A DNA stretch of 19,878 nt, taken from the NCBI RefSeq assembly GCF_000003605.2, contig NW_003133843.1:125345-145222 (forward strand). Direction: 5' to 3'. This stretch comes from Saccoglossus kowalevskii (taxonomy: Eukaryota > Hemichordata > Enteropneusta > Harrimaniidae). The position numbers were made by a program, and so were the translations under genes. Below are positions 1 to 9,194 of the stretch, piece by piece; positions within the stretch are counted from its first letter, which is position 1; each line of letters opens with the position of its first letter. The notes under the pieces were generated by a model. It had not been told where the DNA came from and searched no databases. It worked only from the letters and a program-made list of their open reading frames with translations.

Positions 1-92
1 CCCCTCTATCAATGTTCTACTAATTAATTTTATTAATTTTAAAAATTTGTTGAGTCATGCGAAACCCACGTTGTGTCATTACAAATTCAGTT

Positions 93-319
93 TATATGTA
101 TTATATGTGTATTATTATAATCATGACTTGGGCAGATGTTCAGCTTGTGAATGCACTTGTTAAATCAGAAAACATGTATTGTGTTGTATCAACTATTTTC
201 ATTATAACCGTGAAATCGTAGATGCAATATTATATATTTTGTTGACTTAGGTCAGATTATGTCAACAAAATAGTGAAAAAGACATAACAAGGATAAATTT
301 TGTATTTGAAACGACAATG
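93..319 (+). repeat. 3' flank of an upstream GT12 gene copy (coding part outside window)
   Basis: This stretch aligns without gaps to 7322-7548, the DNA just downstream of the first GT12 gene, at a constant offset of 7229. From 134 to 319 I see only about two mismatches; from 93 to 133 the match is weaker, roughly 80%. The match stops abruptly after 319. Because the partner sequence is the 3' flank of a GT12 gene, the simplest reading is that another copy of that gene ends just left of the window. The alternative is a dispersed repeat that happens to sit at both places. Confidence 0.6.
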
Positions 320-2500
320 CGGTCTGTGCGGTTTTCAGTCTGTGTGACTAATAAATCCAGAGGGGTGATTATTGCAGACTCAGCGTGTTAGTATGTTAGT
401 GTAATTAGTGTGGTTACCATTGTCCTAGTCGAAAATGAGTTCCAAGCCGGTGCAGCTTTTTCCCAATCATTCGTGAACTTCCAGGTTCCTCACCAATCAA
501 TCTATGGTCAACACTTGATCTACAATTGTGAGTTACTCCCAATTGTGTCTCATGTATGGTTTCAATCTATCAAAATGAATGACTTGCCAGAGTCATGCAT
601 TATACTTACTTCCGAATAAGGTAAATTAAACCATGTATGAGTTTTATCGCATTATATACTGTTCAACACACTTGGGTTGAAATTTATATGTTGTGTAGTT
701 AGTAAGCAGTTGAAATATACCATTTGGTGATATTGCTGCTAAAAACACGCGACCCGATGTTTCATATATTTTGGTCAGTCGCTGAGGGCAACAAAACAAT
801 TGTTTGGCCTAAGGTATAAACCTGTGGTTACTTTCTGATCAAAAACATGTCAAAAACTCTTTTACATCAGAATTTCAATTATTTTGTTGGGCTTACAATG
901 ATAAAATCGGCTACCATGATGGACGTCATTTTGAAACGATTTAGTGAAAAGACGGTTATTTCATTTCATAAATAATAATTTATGCACATTAGATGTTTTC
1001 TTCAGCGAATCATATTATATCTCTTTCCCCCTTGATAAAACTGTGCATGCTCGGAAACTATTACGTGACGTGAAAATGTTTTGCGGCGGGCTTTATAATC
1101 GCGTACGATACTTATATTGTATTATATGATATTTATTCAAGGATTGTGCATTAAAATTAAACAAATATTCAAAAAATAACACATTTCAAACACTATAGTC
1201 GTCGCACGGCGTTCTGTTCTATATGGAACTCATATCAACGCATACAACGTGTGTTAAATACATTGTTTGTTTACATGAAATTCGTAGACACGCTCCGATG
1301 ACTCCGATGATAGCATTTTAATACAGGAAAAGACAAAATTCTATCAAAAACCTGAAACACAAAATAATTTGTGTTTTACCTTCCAACCTCTTTATTGGTC
1401 AAACCCATATTTTTTTTCTATAAAGTCCTTCACAGTAACGCATGAAGGCATAATAATTCTATTCAAGGGTAGTATTGTAACACTGATTCGTTCTTATTTC
1501 CCCCGCCACGTCATATCAATCATTCGTTACAGTGACCAAAACACTACGATAAAGTCTTTCCGTTTTCAACATTGTGGCATTCTTTCGTTTTTATGACAGA
1601 AAAATGCAGTATTTTTGCCGAGTAAAATCAGAGTTATTAAAGTTATTGTTTATACATGAATCGTTGAATACGTTACACATTTTGCAATTTCATTCAACTG
1701 CTTTCTAGTCGTGGAATATCTATATTATAATATAATATTTTACAAACCTTCCTTATGTGAAGATTTCACTACTATGAGACTTGCGCACTGCAACAAAGAT
1801 CTATGTATTGTTCCATATATATATACAATCTTCATGCTGTTACATATTAATTCGAACTATAGTATATTTATTTTTCAAAGAAAAATAGTAATTCTGAATG
1901 TGCACAAAAAGCCCATACATTTCACTGTACTATCCCTACTACTATATACGCTTTGTCATTACGCTACTGTAACATACAGTCTGGCTTTGTGCACTTGTTC
2001 GCCGAATCAATAAAATCGATACCAGAGATCCCATTTATAAAGTTGTGAAAACTCATGCCCATGATACTCTCCGTATTTGATATTCTTTTAATAATGTTCA
2101 ATACTGTCCACTGTTAAATGACTGTCACATTAGACAAAGAGATTGCATGCAATGGCTGACTTCATTCAGAGTTCAAAGTACAAATATATTAATGATATGC
2201 AAATTATGAGGGATTTTTTTTTATTCAAATTTAACACATTTTTGTCCTGAGAATTGAAAGTTATCCCTATACCACCAGGCCACCGTACCCATAGGCCCAC
2301 ATTAGTGGCACATCATTTATAGACAATGAACATCATATTGATTTAGTGTTACGGATAAATGCTGGTAGTTTGTAATAACCTAGTTAGACGAAACATTCAC
2401 AGAAAGACTAAACAGGTGTGTAATAATCTTTGCTTTATCTGATGTTCAAAACCCTCAGAGGTAAATGATGCGATATTTGATCTGATATATTTCCGATCCT
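320..2500. other. AT-rich intergenic DNA, no gene supported
   Basis: Only short open frames occur here (the longest about 100 codons, 1711-2013). Their composition follows the AT-rich background, with many Tyr, Ile, Leu, Ser and Phe residues, no recognisable domain and no partner copy in the window. I see no tRNA, no clear retroelement motif and no long repeat. A frame at 2098-2200 has some Cys residues but matches nothing I can name. Confidence 0.55.
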
Positions 2501-2510
2501 TGTGCGATGC

Positions 2511-2563
2511 GATTGGTCACTAACTCTCATGGTTGGCGGGAAAAAACGCATATATATATATAT
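2511..2563 (+). promoter_or_regulatory. Promoter-like cluster: inverted CCAAT, E2F-like site, TATA
   Basis: Within about 50 bp lie GATTGG (inverted CCAAT box, 2511-2516), TTGGCGGGAAA (close to the E2F consensus, 2533-2543) and a run of TA dinucleotides that could act as a TATA box (2550-2563). The order and spacing resemble a plus-strand core promoter. No gene can be seen directly downstream; a 57-bp tandem repeat follows. The TA run may equally be a plain microsatellite, so this is a suggestion only. Confidence 0.25.
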
Positions 2564-2602
2564 TTGCTGACTCTAAGATAGTATCATGATTTATATTTCG
2601 GT

Positions 2603-2716
2603 TTAATAGTGGTTGCCATGGCATCTACTGATAACGGTTAAATGATGAGGCCAGTCGGCTTAATAGTGGTTGCCATGACATCTACTGATAAAGGTTAAAT
2701 GATGAGGCCAGATGAC
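2603..2716. repeat. 57-bp tandem duplication (two units)
   Basis: The unit starting TTAATAGTGGTTGCCATG at 2603 recurs at 2660 with period 57 and few mismatches (GGCATC versus GACATC, AACGG versus AAAGG). Both units contain GATGAGGCCAG near their ends. No coding sense is apparent. Confidence 0.85.
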
Positions 2717-2763
2717 GGAACTGGTCGGGACCAGACGACACATTCTCATCAGTTTGCGATTTA

Positions 2764-2866
2764 AAGCTTATGCGGTGCTTTGGTCGTAGATCAAGACTAA
2801 TGATGTTTGCTATTTCAAGCTTATGCGATGTCTTGGTTGTAGTCCAGAACGAATGATGTTTATTGA
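2764..2866. repeat. 53-bp imperfect tandem duplication (two units)
   Basis: AAGCTTATGCG at 2764 recurs at 2817 with period 53. Both units continue with a TTGGT-GTAG block and end in GAATGATGTTT or TAATGATGTTT. It is more diverged than the neighbouring 57-bp repeat, so it is probably older. Confidence 0.7.
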
Positions 2867-2994
2867 TGTCAACTGTGGAATGTTATTGCAAGACCATTAG
2901 TACCCATAAATATAAACTGACGTTGACAATATGATAGTGATTTTCCTAATATAGTGACGATTAATCAATTGTATTATGATGTGTAAAACTTTCG

Positions 2995-3090
2995 TGTGAT
3001 TGGCTGTGTGTTTGGGGGCAACGCCCCAAAGTCTCTTATACAGTATTGTAATTGGCTAATGGTTGACAAGTAATAAAAGTGATTTGAAGC
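2995..3090 (+). promoter_or_regulatory. Possible promoter or LTR segment with two ATTGGCT boxes
   Basis: ATTGGCT occurs at about 2999 and 3051, followed by AATAAAAG near 3071 as a TATA-like element. Between the two boxes lies a hairpin-capable TTTGGGGGCAACGCCCCAAA (about 3010-3029). The downstream DNA (3090-3230) is purine-rich and less AT-rich than its surroundings, as in the leader of an LTR, but I cannot define LTR ends or a primer-binding site. 3230-3890 shows nothing I can assign. Confidence 0.2.
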
Positions 3091-3889
3091 TGTCTCGGGA
3101 AGAAAGGAGAGGCAGTAGAGAATCGAATTTGACACGAATCGAGCTTGTGCGTGTGTTTTTTGTGAGTCTAACGTGGGGAACAATCGAATCCTGGTTACCT
3201 AAGTGAAAGGTTTCGACACATCAAAAATACCTATCACATAGATCCAAGTTTGAAGTTCGGTGGCATAAAACAACGCAGCGGCGAAGGCACACAGCCAGTC
3301 GAAACTTCAAACAAGAATTCAGAATGTGACAATAATTTAAGATTTTGTGTAATGCAAATAGTCGAATGCGAAAATATTGGATATAATTTGATTGTGGCAG
3401 AGACATGGGGAGTAATCATTTTAAATTTACATTGCATAATTATATTACGTATAATTTGATCAGTTTCAGTAAAATCTGTGTACGTTTGCTTGCAGTGTAT
3501 TCAGGTTCAGCAAAATGCATCTCACAGTGATATTATTTGGGTATTCTATACCATAATTCTATAAGAAAAATACAATGGGATTCAAAAAAAGGAAAAACTA
3601 AAACTGTTTCTAGCTAGTCGTAAGCCAGACTGAAGTTTTGGGGATGGTCCATAAACAAATATTAATCGTGATGACTGGTTTGAATAATTTATGGTTTATT
3701 TTAACTTGTAGATTCTAGATTCACTCTCCTCGGTTATTAGTTAACACAGTATTTGTTTGAAGATGTGTACAGCAACGGTGGAGCCATTAAGTGTATTGCA
3801 TCGGGATAAATGTATCGAAATTTTTGCAGTGGACATTACAAAGGGTATGTGCACGTTTTTCAGTGTACAGACTTGTTTTGGGTGGGGCA

Positions 3890-4665
3890 GGCAGACTAAG
3901 TATATACCACACTAGTGGGGAAGTTTGAAAGCATTGTCCAAACGCCTTTTACACAGAGCATTGAGTTGCTTGAATAATGAATTGAAACGGTCACATTGGA
4001 GAAAAATATGTAAGAGGTCGTTAACATTTTCACAGAATGTACATATATTGCTGTCATTGTTTGTAAAGGGGGTATTAAGTGTGACAGGGTCATTAATGAA
4101 CCTTAGATCAATATTGTATCTTGTATCTGTAAGTATAGCCTGGTTGTGTGTCAGAAAGTTATTTATCAATTTTATTGATGAATGATTGTAGGATGGATTC
4201 ACGAATCATTTTAAACATTTGTTCCAGTATTCCGTCGAGTAAACTGAAACGACTGATTGTAAATCATCAGGTGTAACCATCTTCTGTTTAATGATCAATC
4301 AGATAATTTACTGTTGCGATGTTTGCGTCAACAAATGTCTGACATGTTAGAGGCTTGTCGTTTGTACAATGTAAAATTATATTATTGTTAAAAATAGGCT
4401 CATTAAAAATATCCATGACAGACACAGGTTCGCCTACACGAACAGTATTAAAGCTTTTCCACGTGGTTAAAATATTGTGTCTTGACAGGGAACATAAGGC
4501 ACATTTATAATAAAAAGTTGTTTTGAAAATTGTTGATCAACTGTATGTTTTAAAAACATAGTCTGGAAGTCTGAAGTACGGATGTCCATTATCAGAGCAG
4601 AGACATCTCTAAATGTACTGTATTCTAAAAGTTTTAATCCGGCTTGATATACGAACCATGCCATG
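3890..4665 (-). mobile_element. LINE (non-LTR retrotransposon) ORF2 C-terminal relic
   Basis: Read on the minus strand, this holds pieces of the C-terminal region of a LINE polymerase protein. At 4384-4420 there is DIFNEPIFNNN, and at 4293-4328 DANIATVNYLID, which resemble the 'P-x-x-N-x-x-I ... W-x-x-x-G-I-x-x-V-x-D-L' segment common downstream of LINE reverse transcriptases. At 3993-4043 lies C-x2-C-x7-H-x4-C (CTFCENVNDLLHIFLQC), the usual terminal zinc-binding motif. The frame 4202-3912 is open for 96 codons; the pieces upstream are joined by stops and frameshifts. The frame 4664-4467 (about 65 codons) is collinear and may be the preceding part, but I do not recognise it. The catalytic reverse-transcriptase core is absent, so the relic cannot move by itself. 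Confidence 0.65.
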
Positions 4666-4679
4666 TACTGCTAAAGAAG

Positions 4680-5000
4680 AATGATTCCAGTCGACTGTGT
4701 ACTGAGTGGGCATAGATGGATCAGTAACATTGAGTGTACTGTTTACTGAACAAATGCAAATGAGACAGTCCAGTCTAATGTTAACTCAGTAAACACGCAT
4801 GGGGTAGTAACACAGAGCTCAATCTACTGTCTATTGTGTGCACATAGATAGGGAGGAAACTTGTAATTCACTGCTTACGGAGTAAACATGAATAGGACAG
4901 TTATACATGGAGACCAGTCACCGTTTAACTGAGTGGCCATAGATGTGATAGTAAAGTCACATTCAGTTCAACGTATGTTTACTGAGTAACCACTAACAAC
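4680..5000. repeat. Degenerate ~40-45 bp minisatellite upstream of first GT12 gene
   Basis: About seven diverged units follow one another. The shared core is roughly CACTGTTTACTGAGTAAACA followed by nnATGGGnCAGTAA. Clear instances start near 4695, 4730, 4773, 4820, 4867, 4917 and 4965. The same unit type occurs at 16925-17215 upstream of the second gene, so the repeat predates or was carried along in the duplication. Confidence 0.6.
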
Positions 5001-5044
5001 TGGGGAATGTTATTTCATAGGTTTGTATAAAAGAGGTTTAGCAT

Positions 5045-5672
5045 GTGCCATGGCAACTGATCAAATTATTTTGCAAATGATTCTTGCATATGAACTTTGT
5101 TTGGTTTGACTTGAATGCAGATTTGAATTCATATAAATAGTAATATAATTGTAATTTTTATCATATTTAAATATGATGACATCACTTCACAATTGTAACC
5201 AGTAAAAAAGTTGTTTTCCATTTGTTATGTCAGTCTTGTCATAAATACTGACACGTGACACTTTTGAAACGTACATGTATGATTCTATTGTACCTTTCTC
5301 ACATTTTACCGTGTGTGAAATTATTTGGTAATAATTGATAGTGAGTTCAGTATTCCAAGAATAAAAATACAAAATTACTGACAAAACAATCGTTCGATTA
5401 TATGTTTTTTTGTTAAATCAAAAAACAACATGGACATATTAGATAGAGAAGACAATTGTTAATTTTTATTTTAAAATTAATTCGTGCCCCGGTAAACCTT
5501 AATAGGCTTAATGCATTTTACTATTTCATTTGCACAATAGTTCACATAAGACACATTCATAATTCATATTCAGCGTGCTAGGTATAGCTCTCAATTGGTG
5601 TGCATACGAGGTAACAGCTTGGTAGCGTAATTTCAAATAATAATATCATTTGTGCACGGATACACTAGCAAT
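5045..5672 (+). other. 5' flank / presumptive promoter and 5' UTR of first GT12 gene
   Basis: This region aligns in patches to 17220-17885 upstream of the second gene. Examples are the block around CATATGAACT (5088 and 17240), TTCACnATTGTAACCAGT (5187 and 17415) and the last ~30 bp before the ATG. The patches are clearly more diverged than most of the coding sequence. I see no convincing TATA box near the ATG. The strongest conservation, about 26 of 28 bp, directly abuts the ATG. Confidence 0.5.
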
Positions 5673-7265
5673 ATGAGTGTGTTGTCGTACAAAATATACT
5701 CTCTATTGATGTTCTCTATTGGGTTCATAACTGCCTCTGTTATTCATCTTCATATGTTTTCACCTCCTGCAAAGAAACACGAAGACACCAGAATGAGAGC
5801 AGAACAGTTCGTGCCAGATAAGAGATCCGCTAAAGAGTGTGAATCAACTGTTGGTGCAGAATGGATAAAATACACAACCCATCCTAATGTACCCACATTA
5901 AGTGATGCCAAACTGTTGATGGATATGAATCGTTATCGTGCAAAGTGTAACTGTCCTACGCCACCGTTTTGGTATAAAGCAGCCAATGAACGCCGTCTCA
6001 AGGAATCTATATTATGGAAAAATGAAATGGATACAAAGAGAGCTCCACTAGCAATTTGTAAGGCATTTTCTCCTTTCATTTACGTCAGTTCTGGTATCAC
6101 AGTTGAACCATTCAACACAGTACCGATTGTTGGATTGTCCCTCTCCCCTGCAGTAGAACACATTTTAAAACAATCGAACATGTCTCAACAAGTTATTCTG
6201 TATATCTCTGCTGTAAATAATTACGGTATATTTACAATGTCTGATGGCCCTCAATATGATGGTATTATTGATGGTAGTAAAACCTCTTCTCTTAAGATTA
6301 ATGTACTCGGTAAAGACGTAAATGAAATCAACAATCTCTTGAGTAAAGTCATTTATACTGGTACTGTATATCATATTGATGCTTATGACAAGATTCAAGT
6401 TTCATTTCTCAATTTCACAATCGATATTAATCTTCACATCAAACGCCCACCATTACCAGATCTCATTGATCCAGGAGCATCTGGAAGCGTCATTGAGAAG
6501 CTCACTGTTATTACCAAGACTTTTGAACGCCCGGATGTTGTGAAACGATTTGTGGATAAAGTTCATCATTTCTACCCTAATATGACTATCATTGTTGCGG
6601 ATGATTCACAACAACCAATACCAATAAAGAAAGATCATGTCAAATATTATACAATGTCATTTAGAGACGGCAGTTACCCGGGAATTAATCTTGCATTGTC
6701 ACAAGTGGAGACAAAATATGTACTTTATGCAGACGATGATTATGTGTTCACAAACGAGACAAGACTGGAATTGATGCTTGAAAAACTTGAAAATCCACTT
6801 TCTAATATCGATATAGTAATCCCTCACGTCATTGGTCTACCTCTTTTAGGGGCCATGTGGAAATTTGCATATAATGAGAGTGGGACCTGCTTTGTCGATT
6901 ACTGGCACGTAGGAAAAGACAAATTGGTGGTTCCAGGATACCCACAATGTCGTTATGGGGACATGTTCGAGAATTTTGTGATGGGCAAGACAGTTTTATT
7001 TCGAAAAATCGGTTACTATCCTTCTATAAGGCCTTGCACGCATGCTGAATTCTGGGCTAATGCCATTGGAAAAGCCCGCTCTGCAAAATGTGTTGACGTC
7101 ATTGTATCACATGACCACGTTCGTAATCCTGTGTACAACAAATTTCGGAATGAAGCATATCAAATTGAGAAAAAACAAGACCCTGCCCCATTATTTGAAA
7201 ATGATCTGTGTTATTCAAAATTTTATGATTTCAATTTTAAGAAAGAAGATATACTAGCACGTTAA
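5673..7265 (+). CDS. Beta-1,4-N-acetylgalactosaminyltransferase-like, GT12 family (copy 1)
   Basis: The frame encodes 530 residues from the ATG at 5673. It stays open back to an in-frame TAA at 5628 but has no earlier ATG, so this is the first usable start. Residues about 8-26 are a hydrophobic signal anchor (type II protein). A stem follows with C92-N-C94-P, then a folded N-terminal region (about 120-265). The GT-A catalytic domain starts near 279 with VITKTFERPD and contains VADDS (308-312), the DDD metal/nucleotide-sugar motif (354-356) and THAEFW (about 456-461). These motifs and their order match B4GALNT1/B4GALNT2-type enzymes, which transfer GalNAc from UDP-GalNAc in the Golgi; the acceptor here cannot be predicted. 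Potential N-glycosylation sites are N169, N247, N303, N361 and N401. The full-length protein lies in a single exon, unlike the multi-exon vertebrate genes. Activity looks intact; the family call is firm, exact specificity is not. Confidence 0.9.
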   Translation: MSVLSYKIYSLLMFSIGFITASVIHLHMFSPPAKKHEDTRMRAEQFVPDKRSAKECESTVGAEWIKYTTHPNVPTLSDAKLLMDMNRYRAKCNCPTPPFWYKAANERRLKESILWKNEMDTKRAPLAICKAFSPFIYVSSGITVEPFNTVPIVGLSLSPAVEHILKQSNMSQQVILYISAVNNYGIFTMSDGPQYDGIIDGSKTSSLKINVLGKDVNEINNLLSKVIYTGTVYHIDAYDKIQVSFLNFTIDINLHIKRPPLPDLIDPGASGSVIEKLTVITKTFERPDVVKRFVDKVHHFYPNMTIIVADDSQQPIPIKKDHVKYYTMSFRDGSYPGINLALSQVETKYVLYADDDYVFTNETRLELMLEKLENPLSNIDIVIPHVIGLPLLGAMWKFAYNESGTCFVDYWHVGKDKLVVPGYPQCRYGDMFENFVMGKTVLFRKIGYYPSIRPCTHAEFWANAIGKARSAKCVDVIVSHDHVRNPVYNKFRNEAYQIEKKQDPAPLFENDLCYSKFYDFNFKKEDILAR

Positions 7266-7548
7266 GTAATTGTTTATTTCAGTGAATTCAGTAAATGTAT
7301 GCTAAATGTTTATACTTTCTGTGCATGTATTATATGTATATTGTTATAATCGTGACTTAGATAGATGTTCAGCTTGTGAATGCACTTGTTAAACCAGAAA
7401 ACATGTATTGTGTTGTATCAACTATTTTCATTATAACCGTGAAATCGTAGATGCAATATTATATATTTTGTTGACTTAGGTCAGATTATGTCAACAAAAT
7501 AGTGAAAAAGACATAACAAGGATAAATGTTGTATTTGAAACGACAATG
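7266..7548 (+). other. 3' flank of first GT12 gene, shared with window start
   Basis: The first ~100 bp after the stop are homologous to the 3' flank of the second gene (TTTATACTTTCTGTGCATGT versus TTCATACTTTCTGTGTATGT). From 7322 on it matches 93-319 at the left edge, nearly perfectly from 7363 to 7548. No AATAAA is close to the stop; ATTAAA near 7671 is a weak candidate polyadenylation signal, already outside the repeat. 7549-8090 beyond it is plain AT-rich DNA with A-runs and no feature I can support. Confidence 0.6.
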
Positions 7549-8159
7549 GAAAGTAGACACGTAATTCCCACTCTCAATATTCACTCAGTATACATTTCAT
7601 TGAATATTTTATCTGCTACTCTTTTCATTCAGTATAGTAACTTTAAGTTTATGTGTAGATAATTAAAAATTAAATAACAATATCTAAATTTTAATATTTC
7701 ATTATGTGTAAACATACTAAATTGGATCTGCTGCTACCATCGTATTATATTTTTGGTGCAGAAAGCGTGTAAAATATCTATTGCATGGTATTGTGTCCTC
7801 TATGCTACATCATACCCATTAGTACTGAGGTAATTTAAACATTTAATAAGAAACGCGACTCTATTGGTCGAATCCCATTGCAAATATGCAATACAAACAT
7901 GGGGATACGCATTTGTAGTTTCATGGGTTTCAATTGTTGACAACTATGCTCAATCAATCATGGGAGTGCTGAAAAAAAATACACATAAAAAAATACAATA
8001 AAAAATATGCCTGGGTGGATTTGCTTTTAATTATTTAAAAAAACAACAACTCAGTACCATGAATACTGATTGTTGCGCCTCTGGCAGATACGTTGATTGA
8101 AACTATGAAGTACATCTGTATATCAGTTGTTATTATATTATTTGGAGCAAAACATATTA

Positions 8160-8365
8160 CTTGAGCTTGAGCAAAACTTTACTCATGTGTCCTAGATACG
8201 TCCGCAGCTCCAGGTTGCTGATACCTTTGTGAATAAACTCTCAATTTTGCCTGTATTTAATTTATTTGAATATGTTAATGTCATCGACAAACATTCAAAT
8301 TTAATTACCTAGATCGTTGATATAAACCACTAACAACCTGGACCCCGAGCACTGCCTTGTGGAAA
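8160..8365 (-). mobile_element. LINE reverse-transcriptase core scrap
   Basis: On the minus strand 8362-8345 reads PQGSARGP, 8325-8309 reads YINDL after a frameshift, and 8292-8270 reads MFVDDINIFK. Together these correspond to the PQGS...GP....YINDL....F-A-D-D catalytic block of non-LTR retrotransposon reverse transcriptases (FVDD in place of FADD). The spacing between YINDL and FVDD is shorter than usual, so a small deletion is likely. Going further along the element, a frame with KVSNLELRTYLG (about 8218-8180) may be its continuation. It lies on the same strand as the LINE relic at 3890-4665 but is interrupted by the GT12 duplicon, so they need not be one element. Confidence 0.6.
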
Positions 8366-8709
8366 AAAAACTAGCTAAATAATCATTCAAATTTACCATA
8401 TATTCCAAGATACCACAACTCTAAATTGTTATCACAATCCGTCTAAAACGGGTTATAATTTCTAGTGTGAATAGAAGTTTCTTTTCATAAATATAAGTTG
8501 GTCATTATTACAGAACATGTAACAAAAGATGATATAATTGTTATGACAGCGCCATCTTGAAACGTTGTTATGCGGGACTGTGGTTGCATACAACTAGACA
8601 TGGCAGATGCTGCAACACATTCGATCAATTATGTATATGCCAGTAGTGTACAGATGTATCACCCTATGTATAGTCATGTGTAAATAACATTGAATCTACC
8701 AGTCAATCG

Positions 8710-8785
8710 ATGGGAACATGTGGCACCGTCGTCTATTATTATTAGGGTTTCAACCAACAACAGCACAAACAACATCAGACATGCA
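8710..8785. repeat. Left member of a diverged repeat pair around Gypsy relic 1
   Basis: GGGAACATGTGGCACCGTCGTCTATTATTATTA followed by GGGTTTCAACC and ACAACAGCACAAACAAC resembles 10516-10650 in the same order (GGAGTACGTGGTACCATCGTCTA, then GGATTTCAGAC and CAACAACACCAGCAAC), where extra bases separate the parts. The pair brackets the Gypsy relic at 9195-10215 and could be its decayed LTRs or an unrelated repeat. Confidence 0.35.
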
Positions 8786-9194
8786 CTGAGAAGCAAATAT
8801 AATGTTTTTGTTTCGATTATTACCTGCGCAGTGCGATGGTAGGGCGTTCGGTGCTAATGTATATATGTATGCACCCTAGCCAGCCAGCCAAATTTATTTC
8901 GGCCGTCGCCTTACCATTGTACCTTGGCAGAACTCCCATAATAAGCCTTTATTCACTTATCAAGCATCCGAGTCATAATTATTCAGCGATTACTCATAAT
9001 TACAAGTGTATTGCTGACAGAAACTGGTGAAAAAAGTTTTTCGTTTTGGTCAAGAACTCCGAACCGTTCGTGTAAACTCGATTAGACAATTTATCTACAA
9101 ACATATTGAGCAATTGAATATGACTACCAGGTTCAAAAGCAAACAAGTGGGGAGTAGGAACTACTCAATTGTGCATCAATATTTGTTTCCAAAA

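Noticed and set aside
1711-2013. 100-codon open frame
   Set aside because: Composition mirrors the AT-rich DNA, there is no domain, no good start context and no supporting homology.
2098-2230. Cys- and Trp-containing frame that could be a LINE tail
   Set aside because: The resemblance is only to general LINE C-terminal composition; no CxxC...H...C motif is present.
3250-3459. Overlapping 60-70 codon frames on both strands
   Set aside because: No motif on either strand; such frames are expected by chance at this length.
5652-5672. Seven-codon N-terminal extension of copy 1 starting at GTG (likewise 17865-17885 in copy 2)
   Set aside because: GTG is not a normal start in animals; the first ATG in frame is at 5673 (17886), and the extension before the signal anchor is not needed.
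6165-6398. 77-codon minus-strand frame inside copy 1, repeated at 18378-18611
   Set aside because: It is the antisense shadow of the GT12 coding sequence; its conservation comes from the sense gene.
7855-7890. Possible tRNA B-box (TGGTCGAATCCCA)
   Set aside because: One base short of GGTTCGAATCC, and no A-box or cloverleaf can be placed upstream.
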